Shown piece after piece: positions 1 to 7,826 of a stretch of 64,000 nt of DNA. The notes below the pieces were generated by a model. It did no database searches. It saw only the letters and a program-made list of their open reading frames with translations, and had not been told where the DNA came from. This DNA is from Mangrovimonas futianensis (GTDB taxonomy: Bacteria > Bacteroidota > Bacteroidia > Flavobacteriales > Flavobacteriaceae). Numbering within the stretch: position 1 is the stretch's first letter; each line of letters begins with the position of its first letter. Where the stretch lies: positions 156,305 through 220,304 of the forward strand of contig NZ_JAJJNF010000008.1 in NCBI RefSeq assembly GCF_021245805.1, read 5' to 3'. A program made the translations under genes and the position numbers.

Positions 1-41
1 AAGAGCTGTGCTACTAAAATAGAGAGTATTAGTTTTCTCAT
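1..41 (-). CDS. 5' end of a secreted protein (partial, runs off left edge)
   Basis: An ATG at 41-39 on the minus strand opens a frame that reads MRKLILSILVAQL and then leaves the window. A basic residue pair followed by a hydrophobic run is what the start of a signal peptide looks like. A good -7 box (TACATTTG) lies about 25 nt upstream, which supports a real gene start. Only 13 codons are visible, so no function can be assigned. Confidence 0.45.
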   Translation of the reverse strand, partial: MRKLILSILVAQL

Positions 42-66
42 GAAATGAATTTTAATGTGTAGAAAA

Positions 67-74
67 CAAATGTA
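67..74 (-). promoter_or_regulatory. -7 promoter box for the partial left-edge gene
   Basis: Read on the minus strand this is TACATTTG, matching the Bacteroidota -7 consensus TAnnTTTG. No good TTTG is seen 19 nt further upstream. The ATG at 41 follows after 25 nt. A short direct repeat ACAGGTA occurs at 82-88 and 95-101, just upstream of the box. Confidence 0.4.
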
Positions 75-132
75 AGCAATACAGGTAGTGCTTACAGGTA
101 TTTTTTAAAAAATTAACAAGCTTTTTGATAAA

Positions 133-1170
133 TTAAAAGTCCTCATTCATAAGCAGCCTATTTTCCATATTAGCCAATTGCCATGTAGTGGCAAAAATGA
201 AACGAGCTCTTTTTTCAAGCAATTCATAATTAATTTTATCAGGTGTGTCAGTAGGTTGGTGGTAATCCTCGTGTTCTCCATTAAAATAGAAGATTACAGG
301 GATGTTGTTCTTGGCAAAATTGTAGTGGTCTGAGCGGTAATAATAACGATTTGGATCACTTTCATCATTATACTTATAATCCAAACTGAAATGGAAAAAG
401 GTATTATTTATTTTTTCTGAAATATAGTGTAGTTCACGGCTCAATCTATCGGAGCCAATTAAGTATAAATAATTAGGATCATCTTCATGGCTGGGGTCCA
501 CGCGTCCTATCATATCAATGTTTAGATCAGCTATGGTTTGATCTAAAGGAAAAGCAGGATGCTCGGTATAATATTTAGATCCTTGTAGTCCTATTTCCTC
601 TGCGGTGACATGTAAAAATAACACACTGCGTTTGGGTCCTTGATTTTTTTCCTTGGCTAGTTGAAAAGCTTCTGCAATTTCTAAAATAGCAGAAGTTCCC
701 GAGCTGTTGTCATCTGCTCCATAAAAGATTTTTCCATCTTGTAGGCCCAAGTGGTCGTAGTGAGCCGAAACGATGACGACTTCTTCTGGTTTTTCGGTGC
801 CTTTTATAAAGGCCAATACGTTTTCCGAAGCATTATATTTTTCAGGAAAATAATCCTTGGGTATCCTTTGAAAATAGATGGAATCCTCCATTGGTGAAGC
901 AATATTCAAGGATTGGTAATAGCTTTTTAAAAATTCTGATGCTTGTTTTTGGCCTGTTTCTCCCGTCTCTCTGCCATAAAGTTCTTTATTAGCTAAAAAT
1001 TCTAAATGAACTTTTAATTCGGGAGCAGTTATTGTTTGTGAAAATTCTAAAATAGCCGTACTGTCCTTAATATGAATACCATTTTTTAAAATGTCTATTT
1101 TGTCAGAGTATTTTTGAGTGGCGCAAGAGCCAATAAGGGTGAGTATGGAAGCAATTAAAAAGGCTTTCAT
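133..1170 (-). CDS. M28 family metallopeptidase, lipoprotein
   Basis: Zinc-dependent aminopeptidase-type enzyme, predicted to sit in the cell envelope. The N-terminus is a lipoprotein signal with the lipobox cysteine at residue 16 (LIGSC). The M28 metal-ligand set is visible in order: H137 in SAHYDH, D153 in GADDNSSG, E192 in TAEEIG, D219 in LNIDMIGR and H304 in EDYHQPTDT. E191 and D139 are at the usual catalytic positions. The length (345 aa) is normal for single-domain bacterial M28 enzymes. The substrate cannot be read from the sequence. It lies alone, upstream of the left-edge gene on the same strand. Confidence 0.9.
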   Translation of the reverse strand: MKAFLIASILTLIGSCATQKYSDKIDILKNGIHIKDSTAILEFSQTITAPELKVHLEFLANKELYGRETGETGQKQASEFLKSYYQSLNIASPMEDSIYFQRIPKDYFPEKYNASENVLAFIKGTEKPEEVVIVSAHYDHLGLQDGKIFYGADDNSSGTSAILEIAEAFQLAKEKNQGPKRSVLFLHVTAEEIGLQGSKYYTEHPAFPLDQTIADLNIDMIGRVDPSHEDDPNYLYLIGSDRLSRELHYISEKINNTFFHFSLDYKYNDESDPNRYYYRSDHYNFAKNNIPVIFYFNGEHEDYHQPTDTPDKINYELLEKRARFIFATTWQLANMENRLLMNEDF

Positions 1171-1206
1171 AGGTATTGAATAATAGCTTATTAGTTCAAA
1201 TAAAGC

Positions 1207-1241
1207 AAAAAAAAAGGGAACCCGGAAAGATTCTCTTTTTT
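1207..1241 (-). terminator. Rho-independent terminator after the acidic-tail membrane protein
   Basis: Imperfect inverted repeat with arms at 1210-1220 and 1231-1241 (one G-T wobble). On the minus strand it is followed by a T tract (nine A on the plus strand, 1207-1215). It lies just downstream of the gene ending at 1268. Confidence 0.5.
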
Positions 1242-1267
1242 ATTTATTCATGTTTTATAAATGATGA

Positions 1268-1702
1268 TTATAAATCCTCATCTTCAATGTCAAGGTCATC
1301 GAGTTCATTAGTATCAACATCTTCCAATTCATCTGTTTCGATACCGTCTAATTCTTCGACTTCAATACCATCGATTTCTTCTGTGTCTAGGCCTTCTAAA
1401 ATCTCCATGGAATCTTCAACCGATTCTTCTTCCTTTTTCTCAAGCGCCTCTGTATTTCCAACCTCGGTTTCTGTGAAAATAGATTTGTAAGTAGCAATGG
1501 ATAAAGCAATTATAGTCAGTAAAAAGGCTAATTGAACAGTATGTTTGGGCTGGTTGTTTTTATTGGCAAAATAAAAAGCTGCTAATCCAAAAATAAGCGA
1601 CCCAATCGCGGGTATAAATGCCAAATTTGAAAGCGGTAAAACAGATAAAATAACCGCTAATATAGAGCTAATAATAGCTAAGATAGTTAGTGCTTTTTTC
1701 AT
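1268..1702 (-). CDS. Membrane protein with long acidic repeat tail, unknown function
   Basis: 144 aa. Residues about 5-45 form one or two hydrophobic helices and 57-75 another, so it is an integral membrane protein. Residues about 85-144 are almost purely acidic and made of degenerate short repeats of the form E-L/I-D-G/D-I/V-E. I do not recognise a family. The stop of the neighbouring DUF3108 gene lies 2 nt upstream of this start, so the two are probably co-transcribed. Confidence 0.7.
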   Translation of the reverse strand: MKKALTILAIISSILAVILSVLPLSNLAFIPAIGSLIFGLAAFYFANKNNQPKHTVQLAFLLTIIALSIATYKSIFTETEVGNTEALEKKEEESVEDSMEILEGLDTEEIDGIEVEELDGIETDELEDVDTNELDDLDIEDEDL

Positions 1703-1704
1703 AA

Positions 1705-2481
1705 TTAATTTTTTAGTCCTGAAGCGGATTTTATTTTTAATTCTCCGTTACCCACAGCAATTTTAAATTTAGCAAATACAGGAATTTTATTGGCATCTGC
1801 TGTAAGCCAAAGCAAATTATCATTAGATCCTTTCAAAACATCATTGTTCATTGAAATAGATAATTTATGACACATTTTACTTCCTAAAGCAGTACTCAAT
1901 TGTTCTTGTCCCAAGTTTTTAATGTTAACCACATGTTCTTTATTATCGAAAATGACTTTGAAGGTTTTGGAAGTTCCTTTTTGAAATTGCGAAAAATCAA
2001 TATTACGAATGTTATAAATGGTTGAAACGATATCTCTGGTTGATGATCCTATAGACACATTTTTCTTTTCCTCCCAAATCTCTCCTTTACCATTTCTTTT
2101 CTTTTTAAGACTTTTTACAGTATGCGTCTTATGGCTGAAGGTGTATTGCATAAATTTGTAATAGCCGCCTTCATCAATATCTCGTTTATATAGATAGGGC
2201 GTTAATGATCTTGGACTCACATAGCTTTCATATAAATCGCGAATTTTAAAGAAACTATCCCATTTGGAATAGGTTGTTGCAGTACATTTTAATCGAAGTA
2301 AGGTAGTTTTTGACGTCTTGACAGGACTCGTTTCCATTTTCACCTCTGCCAAATCGGTTAAAATCCCAGACATATTGTAAGAAGCCGTAAAAACCAATTT
2401 TTCTGAAGTACCAATGGCTGTATTTTGGGAAAAAAGGGATACATGAAATAGGATTAGGGCTAAAATTAAAAGTCGCTGCAT
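1705..2481 (-). CDS. DUF3108 domain-containing periplasmic protein
   Basis: 258 aa with a cleavable signal peptide (LLILALILFHVSLFSQ). The rest is a beta-rich domain of the DUF3108 type, recognisable from the Y-K-F-M-Q-Y-T-F strand pattern, the central S-T-R-D-I-V-S-T-I-Y-N-I-R segment and the terminal strand ending in G-E-L-K-I-K. Family members are exported proteins of unknown role. First gene of a probable two-gene operon with the acidic-tail membrane protein. Confidence 0.8.
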   Translation of the reverse strand: MQRLLILALILFHVSLFSQNTAIGTSEKLVFTASYNMSGILTDLAEVKMETSPVKTSKTTLLRLKCTATTYSKWDSFFKIRDLYESYVSPRSLTPYLYKRDIDEGGYYKFMQYTFSHKTHTVKSLKKKRNGKGEIWEEKKNVSIGSSTRDIVSTIYNIRNIDFSQFQKGTSKTFKVIFDNKEHVVNIKNLGQEQLSTALGSKMCHKLSISMNNDVLKGSNDNLLWLTADANKIPVFAKFKIAVGNGELKIKSASGLKN

Positions 2482-2543
2482 ACAGTAGTTTTGAATAGTA
2501 ACGTAAAGCTAAACATATATTGTACCAAAGATATTATTTATCA

Positions 2544-2571
2544 TAAAAAAAGCGACCCGAAGGTCGCTTTT
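2544..2571 (-). terminator. Rho-independent terminator after the CCC-motif protein
   Basis: Perfect 10-bp stem (2548-2557 with 2562-2571). On the minus strand the tetraloop reads TTCG, a very stable loop, and is followed by a T tract from the A run at 2544-2551. It ends the minus-strand unit 3229-2591. Confidence 0.85.
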
Positions 2572-2590
2572 ATAAGATGTAATCCAATTT

Positions 2591-2932
2591 TTATTGGTTT
2601 TGTTGTTGGCTCTGGAATTCTTCCATGGCTCTTTGATATTCTTCCATCATGCCTTCTATTCCGCCACCAGTAGCTATTTTATAAATACTCCAGATAAGAG
2701 TTAAAACATTGATGATTAATATAACTAGAGCCACTATTTTGGCCGTTTGCATTGCTTTAACACTGCTTGGTTCAAAGGCTTCAGGATTGGCCTTGACTTT
2801 ATTCAACTTATTGTTGGCAATAAAAAAGGCTGCTCCAGATAAAATAAATCCTGATCCCCAAATACAGCAGCAGGGAAGTGCCAAAAGGGCTAATACATAA
2901 ACTAAAGTTGGATTGAGTTTTTCTTGTTCCAT
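2591..2932 (-). CDS. CCC motif membrane protein
   Basis: 113 aa. It has two hydrophobic segments (about 10-40 and 63-90). The first carries the run PCCCIWGSG that names this Bacteroidota family. The middle segment A-N-N-K-L-N-K-V-K-A-N-P is also typical. The tail is Gln/Glu-rich. The function is unknown; members usually lie next to DUF2752 genes, as here. It starts 12 nt after the DUF2752 stop and is likely co-transcribed with it. Confidence 0.85.
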   Translation of the reverse strand: MEQEKLNPTLVYVLALLALPCCCIWGSGFILSGAAFFIANNKLNKVKANPEAFEPSSVKAMQTAKIVALVILIINVLTLIWSIYKIATGGGIEGMMEEYQRAMEEFQSQQQNQ

Positions 2933-2944
2933 AAAGAGATTGTT

Positions 2945-3229
2945 TTAATGGCTTAATTTGATGATATAATTAGTAATAATGATTACCACATTTAGAATGA
3001 CAAGGCCACCCATGACCTTATGATCATTTTTAAATTTGTAGTATTTGTTAAATATAAAAAAGAGAACCAAAAGAATGAGTGTAAAAATAGCAGGATACAT
3101 ATAAAAGGCACCACTAAAATCTCCCTTGGTAATCATTATGGCAGAGCGCTGTATACCACATCCTGGACATTCAAATCCCAAAAGTGTTTTATTTAGACAT
3201 GGCAGCATGTAATTATCAAGAGAAGACAT
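2945..3229 (-). CDS. DUF2752 domain-containing membrane protein
   Basis: 94 aa from the ATG at 3229. A longer TTG start at 3259 is possible, but family members typically begin just before the conserved MLPCLNK segment. The hallmark motif is present (F-E-C-P-G-C-G-I-Q-R-S), with two cysteines that may bind metal or form a disulfide. Two membrane segments follow (about 38-56 and 70-90). The function is unknown. Upstream partner of the CCC-motif gene. Confidence 0.85.
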   Translation of the reverse strand: MSSLDNYMLPCLNKTLLGFECPGCGIQRSAIMITKGDFSGAFYMYPAIFTLILLVLFFIFNKYYKFKNDHKVMGGLVILNVVIIITNYIIKLSH

Positions 3230-3298
3230 GATTATATTCTTTGTTCCGTTTTTTAACAACTTGAAAAGTACTTAATTAAACAATGGATTCAAAAATAT

Positions 3299-3329
3299 TT
3301 TTCAGCTAAAAAGAGTTGGATTATTTTTG
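3299..3329 (+). promoter_or_regulatory. Promoter for the small membrane protein / Smr gene pair
   Basis: TATTTTTG at 3322-3329 fits the -7 consensus TAnnTTTG. TTTT at 3299-3302 is 19 nt further upstream where TTTG is expected. The box covers the TTG codon at 3327 that could otherwise be taken as a start, so it argues for the ATG at 3375. Confidence 0.5.
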
Positions 3330-3374
3330 CCAAGTATATTTAATAAAATAATAGGACTCCTTTTAAAGAAAGTT

Positions 3375-3569
3375 ATGCCAAAATACGTCAACTATATTAT
3401 AATCCTTTTGGGAGCTTGTGTAGCTATTTACGCCAAAGCAGGTGAGGAACAAAATCAAGTGGTTTTGATCATAGGAATTGCTTTATTGATGGTTGGGTTG
3501 TACCGAATATCAACAGGAATTCAAAGTAAAAGGGATCGAGAAGACGATAACAATTCAACGGATCAATAG
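3375..3569 (+). CDS. Small two-helix membrane protein, unknown
   Basis: 64 aa from the ATG at 3375. There are two hydrophobic segments (about 6-20 and 28-45) and a charged hydrophilic tail (SKRDREDDNNSTDQ). I do not recognise a family. A longer reading from TTG 3327 would begin inside the -7 promoter box and is less likely. The next gene starts 2 nt after its stop, so the two are co-transcribed and perhaps translationally coupled. Confidence 0.6.
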   Translation: MPKYVNYIIILLGACVAIYAKAGEEQNQVVLIIGIALLMVGLYRISTGIQSKRDREDDNNSTDQ

Positions 3570-3571
3570 TC

Positions 3572-4120
3572 GTGGCAATAAAAAGAGGCAGCATAGTATC
3601 ATTAATGGACGAAGACCTCACTGGGGTGGTAACCTCAATCAAAGGTGGTCAAGCTACAATCAAAACGGAAGACGGTTTTGAAATGGTTTTTCCTGTCTCT
3701 GATTTGGTTTTAATTTCGGAAGACCTCAATTTTATGGATAGTCCAGAGTTTGATTTGAATGAAAAGGAGGAAGGAAAGCGTAAGCCTAAACAAGTCAGAA
3801 AAGGGAAGGAAAAATTTCAACCACCTATGGAGGTGGACTTGCATATTCATCAAATAACAGATAAGTCTGGCATGATGTCTAATCATGACATGTTGAGTTT
3901 GCAATTGGACGTGGCTAGACAACGCTTGGAATTTGCCATACGAAATAGAATACCCAAAGTTGTTTTTATACACGGAGTTGGAGAAGGGGTATTAAAATTA
4001 GAATTGGAATACCTCTTTGGAAGGTACGATAATGTTAAGTTTTATGACGCCAACTACCAAAAATATGGATTGGGGGCTACCGAGGTTTACATCTATCAAA
4101 ATATACCAACTACCTATTGA
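3572..4120 (+). CDS. Smr/MutS2-type domain protein
   Basis: 182 aa with a GTG start. The N-terminal half is a small beta-rich module (G-x-V-x-S-L and G-G-Q-A-x-I-K segments), then a basic linker. The C-terminus is an Smr domain: E-V-D-L-H-I-H, a helix with Q-L-D-V-A-R-Q-R-L-E, I-P-K-V-V-F-I-H-G-V-G-E-G-V-L-K, and a final strand. Smr domains are nucleic-acid binding or nicking modules; the DLHxH and HGxG signatures are present. The role of this stand-alone form is not established. Its stop overlaps the convergent lipoprotein gene by 7 bp. Confidence 0.85.
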   Translation: MAIKRGSIVSLMDEDLTGVVTSIKGGQATIKTEDGFEMVFPVSDLVLISEDLNFMDSPEFDLNEKEEGKRKPKQVRKGKEKFQPPMEVDLHIHQITDKSGMMSNHDMLSLQLDVARQRLEFAIRNRIPKVVFIHGVGEGVLKLELEYLFGRYDNVKFYDANYQKYGLGATEVYIYQNIPTTY

Positions 4121-5079
4121 AAAGGAGGGGTTACAGTTCTAGTATAGGATGTAGGAACATCACTGGAACTCTGCAATTCCCCAAAATCAAAAGTATCCTG
4201 TTCTAAAAACTCAAAAGTAACGTTGTTGACCTCCAGGTGAATGGAAAAATTCAAAGACATGTTATGGGGTCTGTAAGCAGTTGCGGGAACAGTAGTAGCT
4301 ACATCCGAGTTTAAATAATCGGCCACATTAGGATTTGTAAAATCGTTGGAAGGATTGTTATCCTGTGTGATGTTTTCTTCATCAATGGTTAAAACAAAAT
4401 CGCCATCGTCGTCGTTATCTAAATAATTGGGAATACCATCTCCGTCGGTATCCACTGGATTGGTCAATGGATCGCCATCAACGTCATCGTCATTATCCCC
4501 ATCTCCATTGGCATCCACCAAATCATTATCATCTAATTCCACAATGGTCAAAATGTTGTCTCCATCATCATCAGCATCCAAAAAATTAGGAATACCGTCA
4601 CCATCCGTGTCATCATCATATAAATCTCCATTGCCATTTATATCTTCCAGTTCTGCTGGAACACCATCGTTGTCATCTTGCAACAAGGCTATCGTTAAGA
4701 TATAGGAACTTGAACTTACATAATCTTGATTGATTTGCAGATCTGCTGGGGGCACATCATTACAAAATATATTATTGATATTATCACGATTGTAGGTTCG
4801 GTAATTAAAAGTTCCAGATCCGGTCAAACTTTCATTAACCAATTGAACCAATAGTTCATTTTCATCAACAAATTCTAATTGAAAAATGTCATTTAAAACG
4901 TCTGCATCATCTACATAAAGCGAGAGGGACTCGGTAGGGTCTTCCTTGGTTTTATAAAATACGGTTTGCCCACAAGCATAGAACTCATCATCAAAATCAA
5001 TATTTATGGTTAAAACATCACCGTCATCACAAGCAAACACCAAGAAGGCCAAGGAAAAAAGAGCAAGAAATTTTTGCAT
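4114..5079 (-). CDS. Lipoprotein with thrombospondin type 3-like calcium-binding repeats
   Basis: 321 aa. Lipoprotein signal with lipobox cysteine 17 (LVFAC). The centre (about 135-235) contains Asp-rich repeats such as DTDGDGIPNFLDADDDGD and DTDGDGIPNYLDNDDDGD, the TSP3/EF-hand-like motif that binds calcium. The flanking parts are not recognised. Probably an outer-membrane or surface lipoprotein. The gene stands alone and its 3' end overlaps the convergent Smr gene by 7 bp. Confidence 0.8.
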   Translation of the reverse strand: MQKFLALFSLAFLVFACDDGDVLTINIDFDDEFYACGQTVFYKTKEDPTESLSLYVDDADVLNDIFQLEFVDENELLVQLVNESLTGSGTFNYRTYNRDNINNIFCNDVPPADLQINQDYVSSSSYILTIALLQDDNDGVPAELEDINGNGDLYDDDTDGDGIPNFLDADDDGDNILTIVELDDNDLVDANGDGDNDDDVDGDPLTNPVDTDGDGIPNYLDNDDDGDFVLTIDEENITQDNNPSNDFTNPNVADYLNSDVATTVPATAYRPHNMSLNFSIHLEVNNVTFEFLEQDTFDFGELQSSSDVPTSYTRTVTPPFQ

Positions 5080-5133
5080 AACATAAGTTTAGTTAGCAAA
5101 AATAAAAGTTTTACCAAATATACGTAGGCCATC

Positions 5134-5164
5134 CTTGTTAATAATTTTATTTGCGGTAATTTTG
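5134..5164 (+). promoter_or_regulatory. Strong promoter of the cysteine desulfurase gene
   Basis: CTTG (5134-5137), then exactly 19 nt, then TAATTTTG (5157-5164). This is close to the full Bacteroidota consensus TTTG-N19-TAnnTTTG. Transcription should begin near 5170. This rules out the upstream in-frame start at 5135 and favours the ATG at 5195. Confidence 0.7.
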
Positions 5165-5194
5165 CAAACCTTAGAAACAAATGTCAAAAAACTT

Positions 5195-6343
5195 ATGAAA
5201 TCTGTATATTTTGATAGTGCTGCAACAACACAAGTGAGGGAGGAAGTGATCCATGATATGATGGAGGTGCTGCAGAAAAATTACGGAAATCCATCTTCAA
5301 CTCATGCTTTTGGTAGGTCGTCAAAAACAATTGTCGAATCAGCAAGAAAAACCATAGCCAAGTATTTGAATGCGTTACCTCAAGAAATTATTTTCACATC
5401 AGGAGGAACAGAAGCTGATAATATGATTTTGCGATGTGCTGTTAGAGATGCTGGTGTAAAAACAATTATTACATCACCCATTGAACACCATGCTGTTCTT
5501 CATACTGTGGAGGAATTGGAAAAGGAATATGGAATTCAAGGTAAGATGGTTAAATTACAAGCTTGCGGTAGTCCGGATTTGGAAGATTTAGAGCGTTTAT
5601 TACAAGCAGATGATTCAAAAAAACTTGTGAGTTTGATGCATGTAAATAATGAGGTTGGAAATATTTTGGATATCAAAAAAGTGGCAGAGCTTTGTAAAGA
5701 AAACAATACTTTGTTTCATAGTGATACGGTACAGTCTGTAGGGCATTTTGAATGGGATGTACAAGATGTGCCTATTGATTTTATGACGGCTGCAGCCCAC
5801 AAATTCCATGGTCCTAAAGGTATAGGGTTTGCGTTTATTCGTAAAAATAGTGGTTTGAAACCGCTTATTTTTGGCGGATCTCAAGAACGTGGTTTTAGAG
5901 CTGGTACTGAAGGAGTTCATAATATCAAAGGATTGGAGACTGCTTTTAAACTGGCTTATGACCATCTAGAGGAAGAAAGAGCTTATGTACAATCTATTAA
6001 GGATTATTTCAAGGAAGAGATTAAATCGGAAATTCCTGAGGTTAAATTTAATGGCAATTGTGGTGATTCTGTTAAGAGCACTTATACGTTGATTAATGTA
6101 TGTTTGCCCATGACACCTGAAAAGGCAGTAACCTTACAGTTTCAAATGGATTTAAAAGGTATTGCTTGTTCTAAAGGAAGTGCTTGCCAAAGTGGTAGCA
6201 GTAAGGGATCACATGTTTTGGAACACATTCTAAGTGATGAGGATTTATTAAAACCTTCACTGCGTTTTTCATTTAGTAAATACAATACCAAAGAGGATGT
6301 TGATTACGTGGTTGAGGTATTAAAAGAAGTTGTAAACTCTTAA
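5195..6343 (+). CDS. Cysteine desulfurase (NifS/IscS family, PLP-dependent)
   Basis: 382 aa. It removes sulfur from L-cysteine, for Fe-S cluster assembly or tRNA thiolation. The N-terminus begins VYFDSAATT as in the family. The PLP lysine is K203 in AAHKFHGPKG and the persulfide cysteine is C331 in SKGSACQSG. The substrate-binding region E-H-H-A-V and the R-A-G-T-E-G motif are present. It is of NifS-like type; no scaffold gene is adjacent. The start at 5195 is chosen because translation from the ORF start at 5135 would begin upstream of the promoter -7 box. A terminator follows at 6375. Confidence 0.92.
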   Translation: MKSVYFDSAATTQVREEVIHDMMEVLQKNYGNPSSTHAFGRSSKTIVESARKTIAKYLNALPQEIIFTSGGTEADNMILRCAVRDAGVKTIITSPIEHHAVLHTVEELEKEYGIQGKMVKLQACGSPDLEDLERLLQADDSKKLVSLMHVNNEVGNILDIKKVAELCKENNTLFHSDTVQSVGHFEWDVQDVPIDFMTAAAHKFHGPKGIGFAFIRKNSGLKPLIFGGSQERGFRAGTEGVHNIKGLETAFKLAYDHLEEERAYVQSIKDYFKEEIKSEIPEVKFNGNCGDSVKSTYTLINVCLPMTPEKAVTLQFQMDLKGIACSKGSACQSGSSKGSHVLEHILSDEDLLKPSLRFSFSKYNTKEDVDYVVEVLKEVVNS

Positions 6344-6374
6344 TGAAACTATAATAGTTCAGATAAACAAAATG

Positions 6375-6402
6375 GGCTGTTTGATAAACAGCCGATTTTT
6401 TT
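6375..6402 (+). terminator. Rho-independent terminator after cysteine desulfurase
   Basis: Stem GGCTGTTT (6375-6382) with AAACAGCC (6386-6393), a short loop, then a T tract from 6396. It lies between convergent genes. Confidence 0.8.
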
Positions 6403-6835
6403 ATTTATAAGGAATAACCAAAATAGGTATTTTGGACTCATTTAAAACTTCAGAAGACACACTACCTATGAATGCTTGGTAGAAAATATTGTGATCGTGA
6501 TGACCTACTATAATTAGTTCGGAATTCAAATCTTCAGCTTTTTCAAGCAATGTTTTAACGGTTTCACCTTGAATCAACAAGGCTTCCGCTTCGATTCCCT
6601 TATTTACAAGTTCCCCAGCATATTCTTGAATTTTCTTGTGTTCATCCCTTAGTTCCTCGGCTCGGGTTTCCCGTATGTAATCTGGGCCCACTTCATATCC
6701 AACAAAATCTGGATCTGGAGCTGCAATATGAACAAGCCATAATTTTGAATTAAAAGCTTTAGAAAAGCTATAGGCCTTGTCTAACACAAGCTGTTCATTG
6801 TCTTTAAAATCGATGGCAACAACTATGTTTTTCAT
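6401..6835 (-). CDS. Universal stress protein (UspA family)
   Basis: 144 aa, single Usp domain. It begins KNIVVAIDFKDNE, the usual first strand and nucleotide loop. The C-terminal nucleotide motif G-x2-G-x9-G-S appears as G-H-H-D-x9-G-S: the second glycine is replaced by aspartate while the rest of the motif is kept. Usp proteins are cytoplasmic and respond to starvation or stress. Whether this one binds ATP is uncertain because of the substitution. Single gene; its stop codon lies in the T tract of the convergent terminator. Confidence 0.85.
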   Translation of the reverse strand: MKNIVVAIDFKDNEQLVLDKAYSFSKAFNSKLWLVHIAAPDPDFVGYEVGPDYIRETRAEELRDEHKKIQEYAGELVNKGIEAEALLIQGETVKTLLEKAEDLNSELIIVGHHDHNIFYQAFIGSVSSEVLNESKIPILVIPYK

Positions 6836-6959
6836 TACGTAAGGGTTTAAAACTTAAATTTAGTGAAAAACGCTGTAAAATTAGCTTTTCGAGCTGTTTT
6901 AATGTGGTCTAAAAGTTTGCCTCTAATCAAGTTTTAAATGATTACTTGTTTGACTGAGC

Positions 6960-7544
6960 TTAGTTCAAAACATAGGTAAATCCGATAGTGGGTCCAATGC
7001 CTGAATAAAGGTTATTAGTATTCTCTGATGTGATGTTTCTAGTGCTTATGTAGGGTATGATAAACTCGAATCCAAATTTATCATTCAGGAAGTAGTTTGT
7101 TCCTATCCCTATATTTAAAATAGAAATACCACCACTTAGATCTTGATGCTTATTGGTACGTGACGAACTTTGATCTGCATCATATTTAATGGTTCCCAAA
7201 CCAAAACCTAATTCAGCAAACAATCGCCATTTTTCTTTGTTGATGAAGTTGTTTCTTAAAGTTGGAATAAAAGCAAAGGAGTTATAATAGGAATCAACAC
7301 TAGCGATTGTTAAATCGTTTAAGGTGGCGTAGGAAAAATTGATGTCAATAGAAGTTTTATCTGAAATAAAATACCCGACAGAAGGTTTAAGCACCATTCC
7401 ATTGATGCCTGATTCAAAACCATCTGAAGACCCAAATAGGGGTAAAGCAGAAACGGTGAGTTTGATGTCGTTTTGTTGGGATTGACTGTAGGAATTATAA
7501 TGCACTAAGGTTAAACAGAAGATTAGGAAAAGAAATTTGTTCAT
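6960..7544 (-). CDS. Outer membrane beta-barrel protein
   Basis: 194 aa with a signal peptide (FLFLIFCLTLVHYNSYSQ). The mature part is a series of alternating amphipathic strands with aromatic ends, the L-F-A-E-L-G-F-G-L-G and N-I-G-I-G-T-N-Y-F-L-N-D-K-F-G-F-E motifs common in small flavobacterial porin-like barrels, and a last strand ending in Y-V-L-N. No ligand or function can be inferred. It stands alone, with a 282-nt gap upstream. Confidence 0.75.
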   Translation of the reverse strand: MNKFLFLIFCLTLVHYNSYSQSQQNDIKLTVSALPLFGSSDGFESGINGMVLKPSVGYFISDKTSIDINFSYATLNDLTIASVDSYYNSFAFIPTLRNNFINKEKWRLFAELGFGLGTIKYDADQSSSRTNKHQDLSGGISILNIGIGTNYFLNDKFGFEFIIPYISTRNITSENTNNLYSGIGPTIGFTYVLN

Positions 7545-7669
7545 AGTAAATGTTTTGGTTTAAATAATGAGAATACAGGTATCAAGAACCATTCCTTTTT
7601 AAAAATAGGTATGAGGTATTGAAGTGAAATGGTAAGGGGAAGCCTTTTAAAACATTTGTGGTATCAAGG

Positions 7670-7701
7670 AATTATGGCCATAACTAATCATAGCCATAAT
7701 T
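7670..7701. repeat. 9-bp inverted repeat in the gap between the barrel and SDR genes
   Basis: AATTATGGC (7670-7678) and GCCATAATT (7693-7701) form a perfect inverted repeat with a 14-nt spacer. There is no T tract, so it is not a standard terminator. It lies in the gap 7545-7826, in which I see no convincing gene; the frame that is open there runs through the SDR gene and is not protein-like. Confidence 0.45.
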
Positions 7702-7826
7702 TGATTAAAAGTGATGGTCCTGTTTATGGCTCTGGCCCTTGCCTTTGGTGGGTAGTGTTAGAATCCTATGAAGGTAGTACAACAATATTAACAAGAACTC
7801 AGCATGCTTTTGTTTCATGCCATTGT

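Noticed and set aside
1176..1490. Ser-rich 104-aa ORF
   Set aside because: Antisense shadow of the acidic tail of the gene at 1268.
4427..4705. Ser/Pro-rich 92-aa ORF
   Set aside because: Antisense shadow of the Asp-rich TSP3 repeats.
5135..5194. N-terminal extension of cysteine desulfurase
   Set aside because: It lies upstream of the -7 box at 5157-5164; the family begins at VYFDSAATT.
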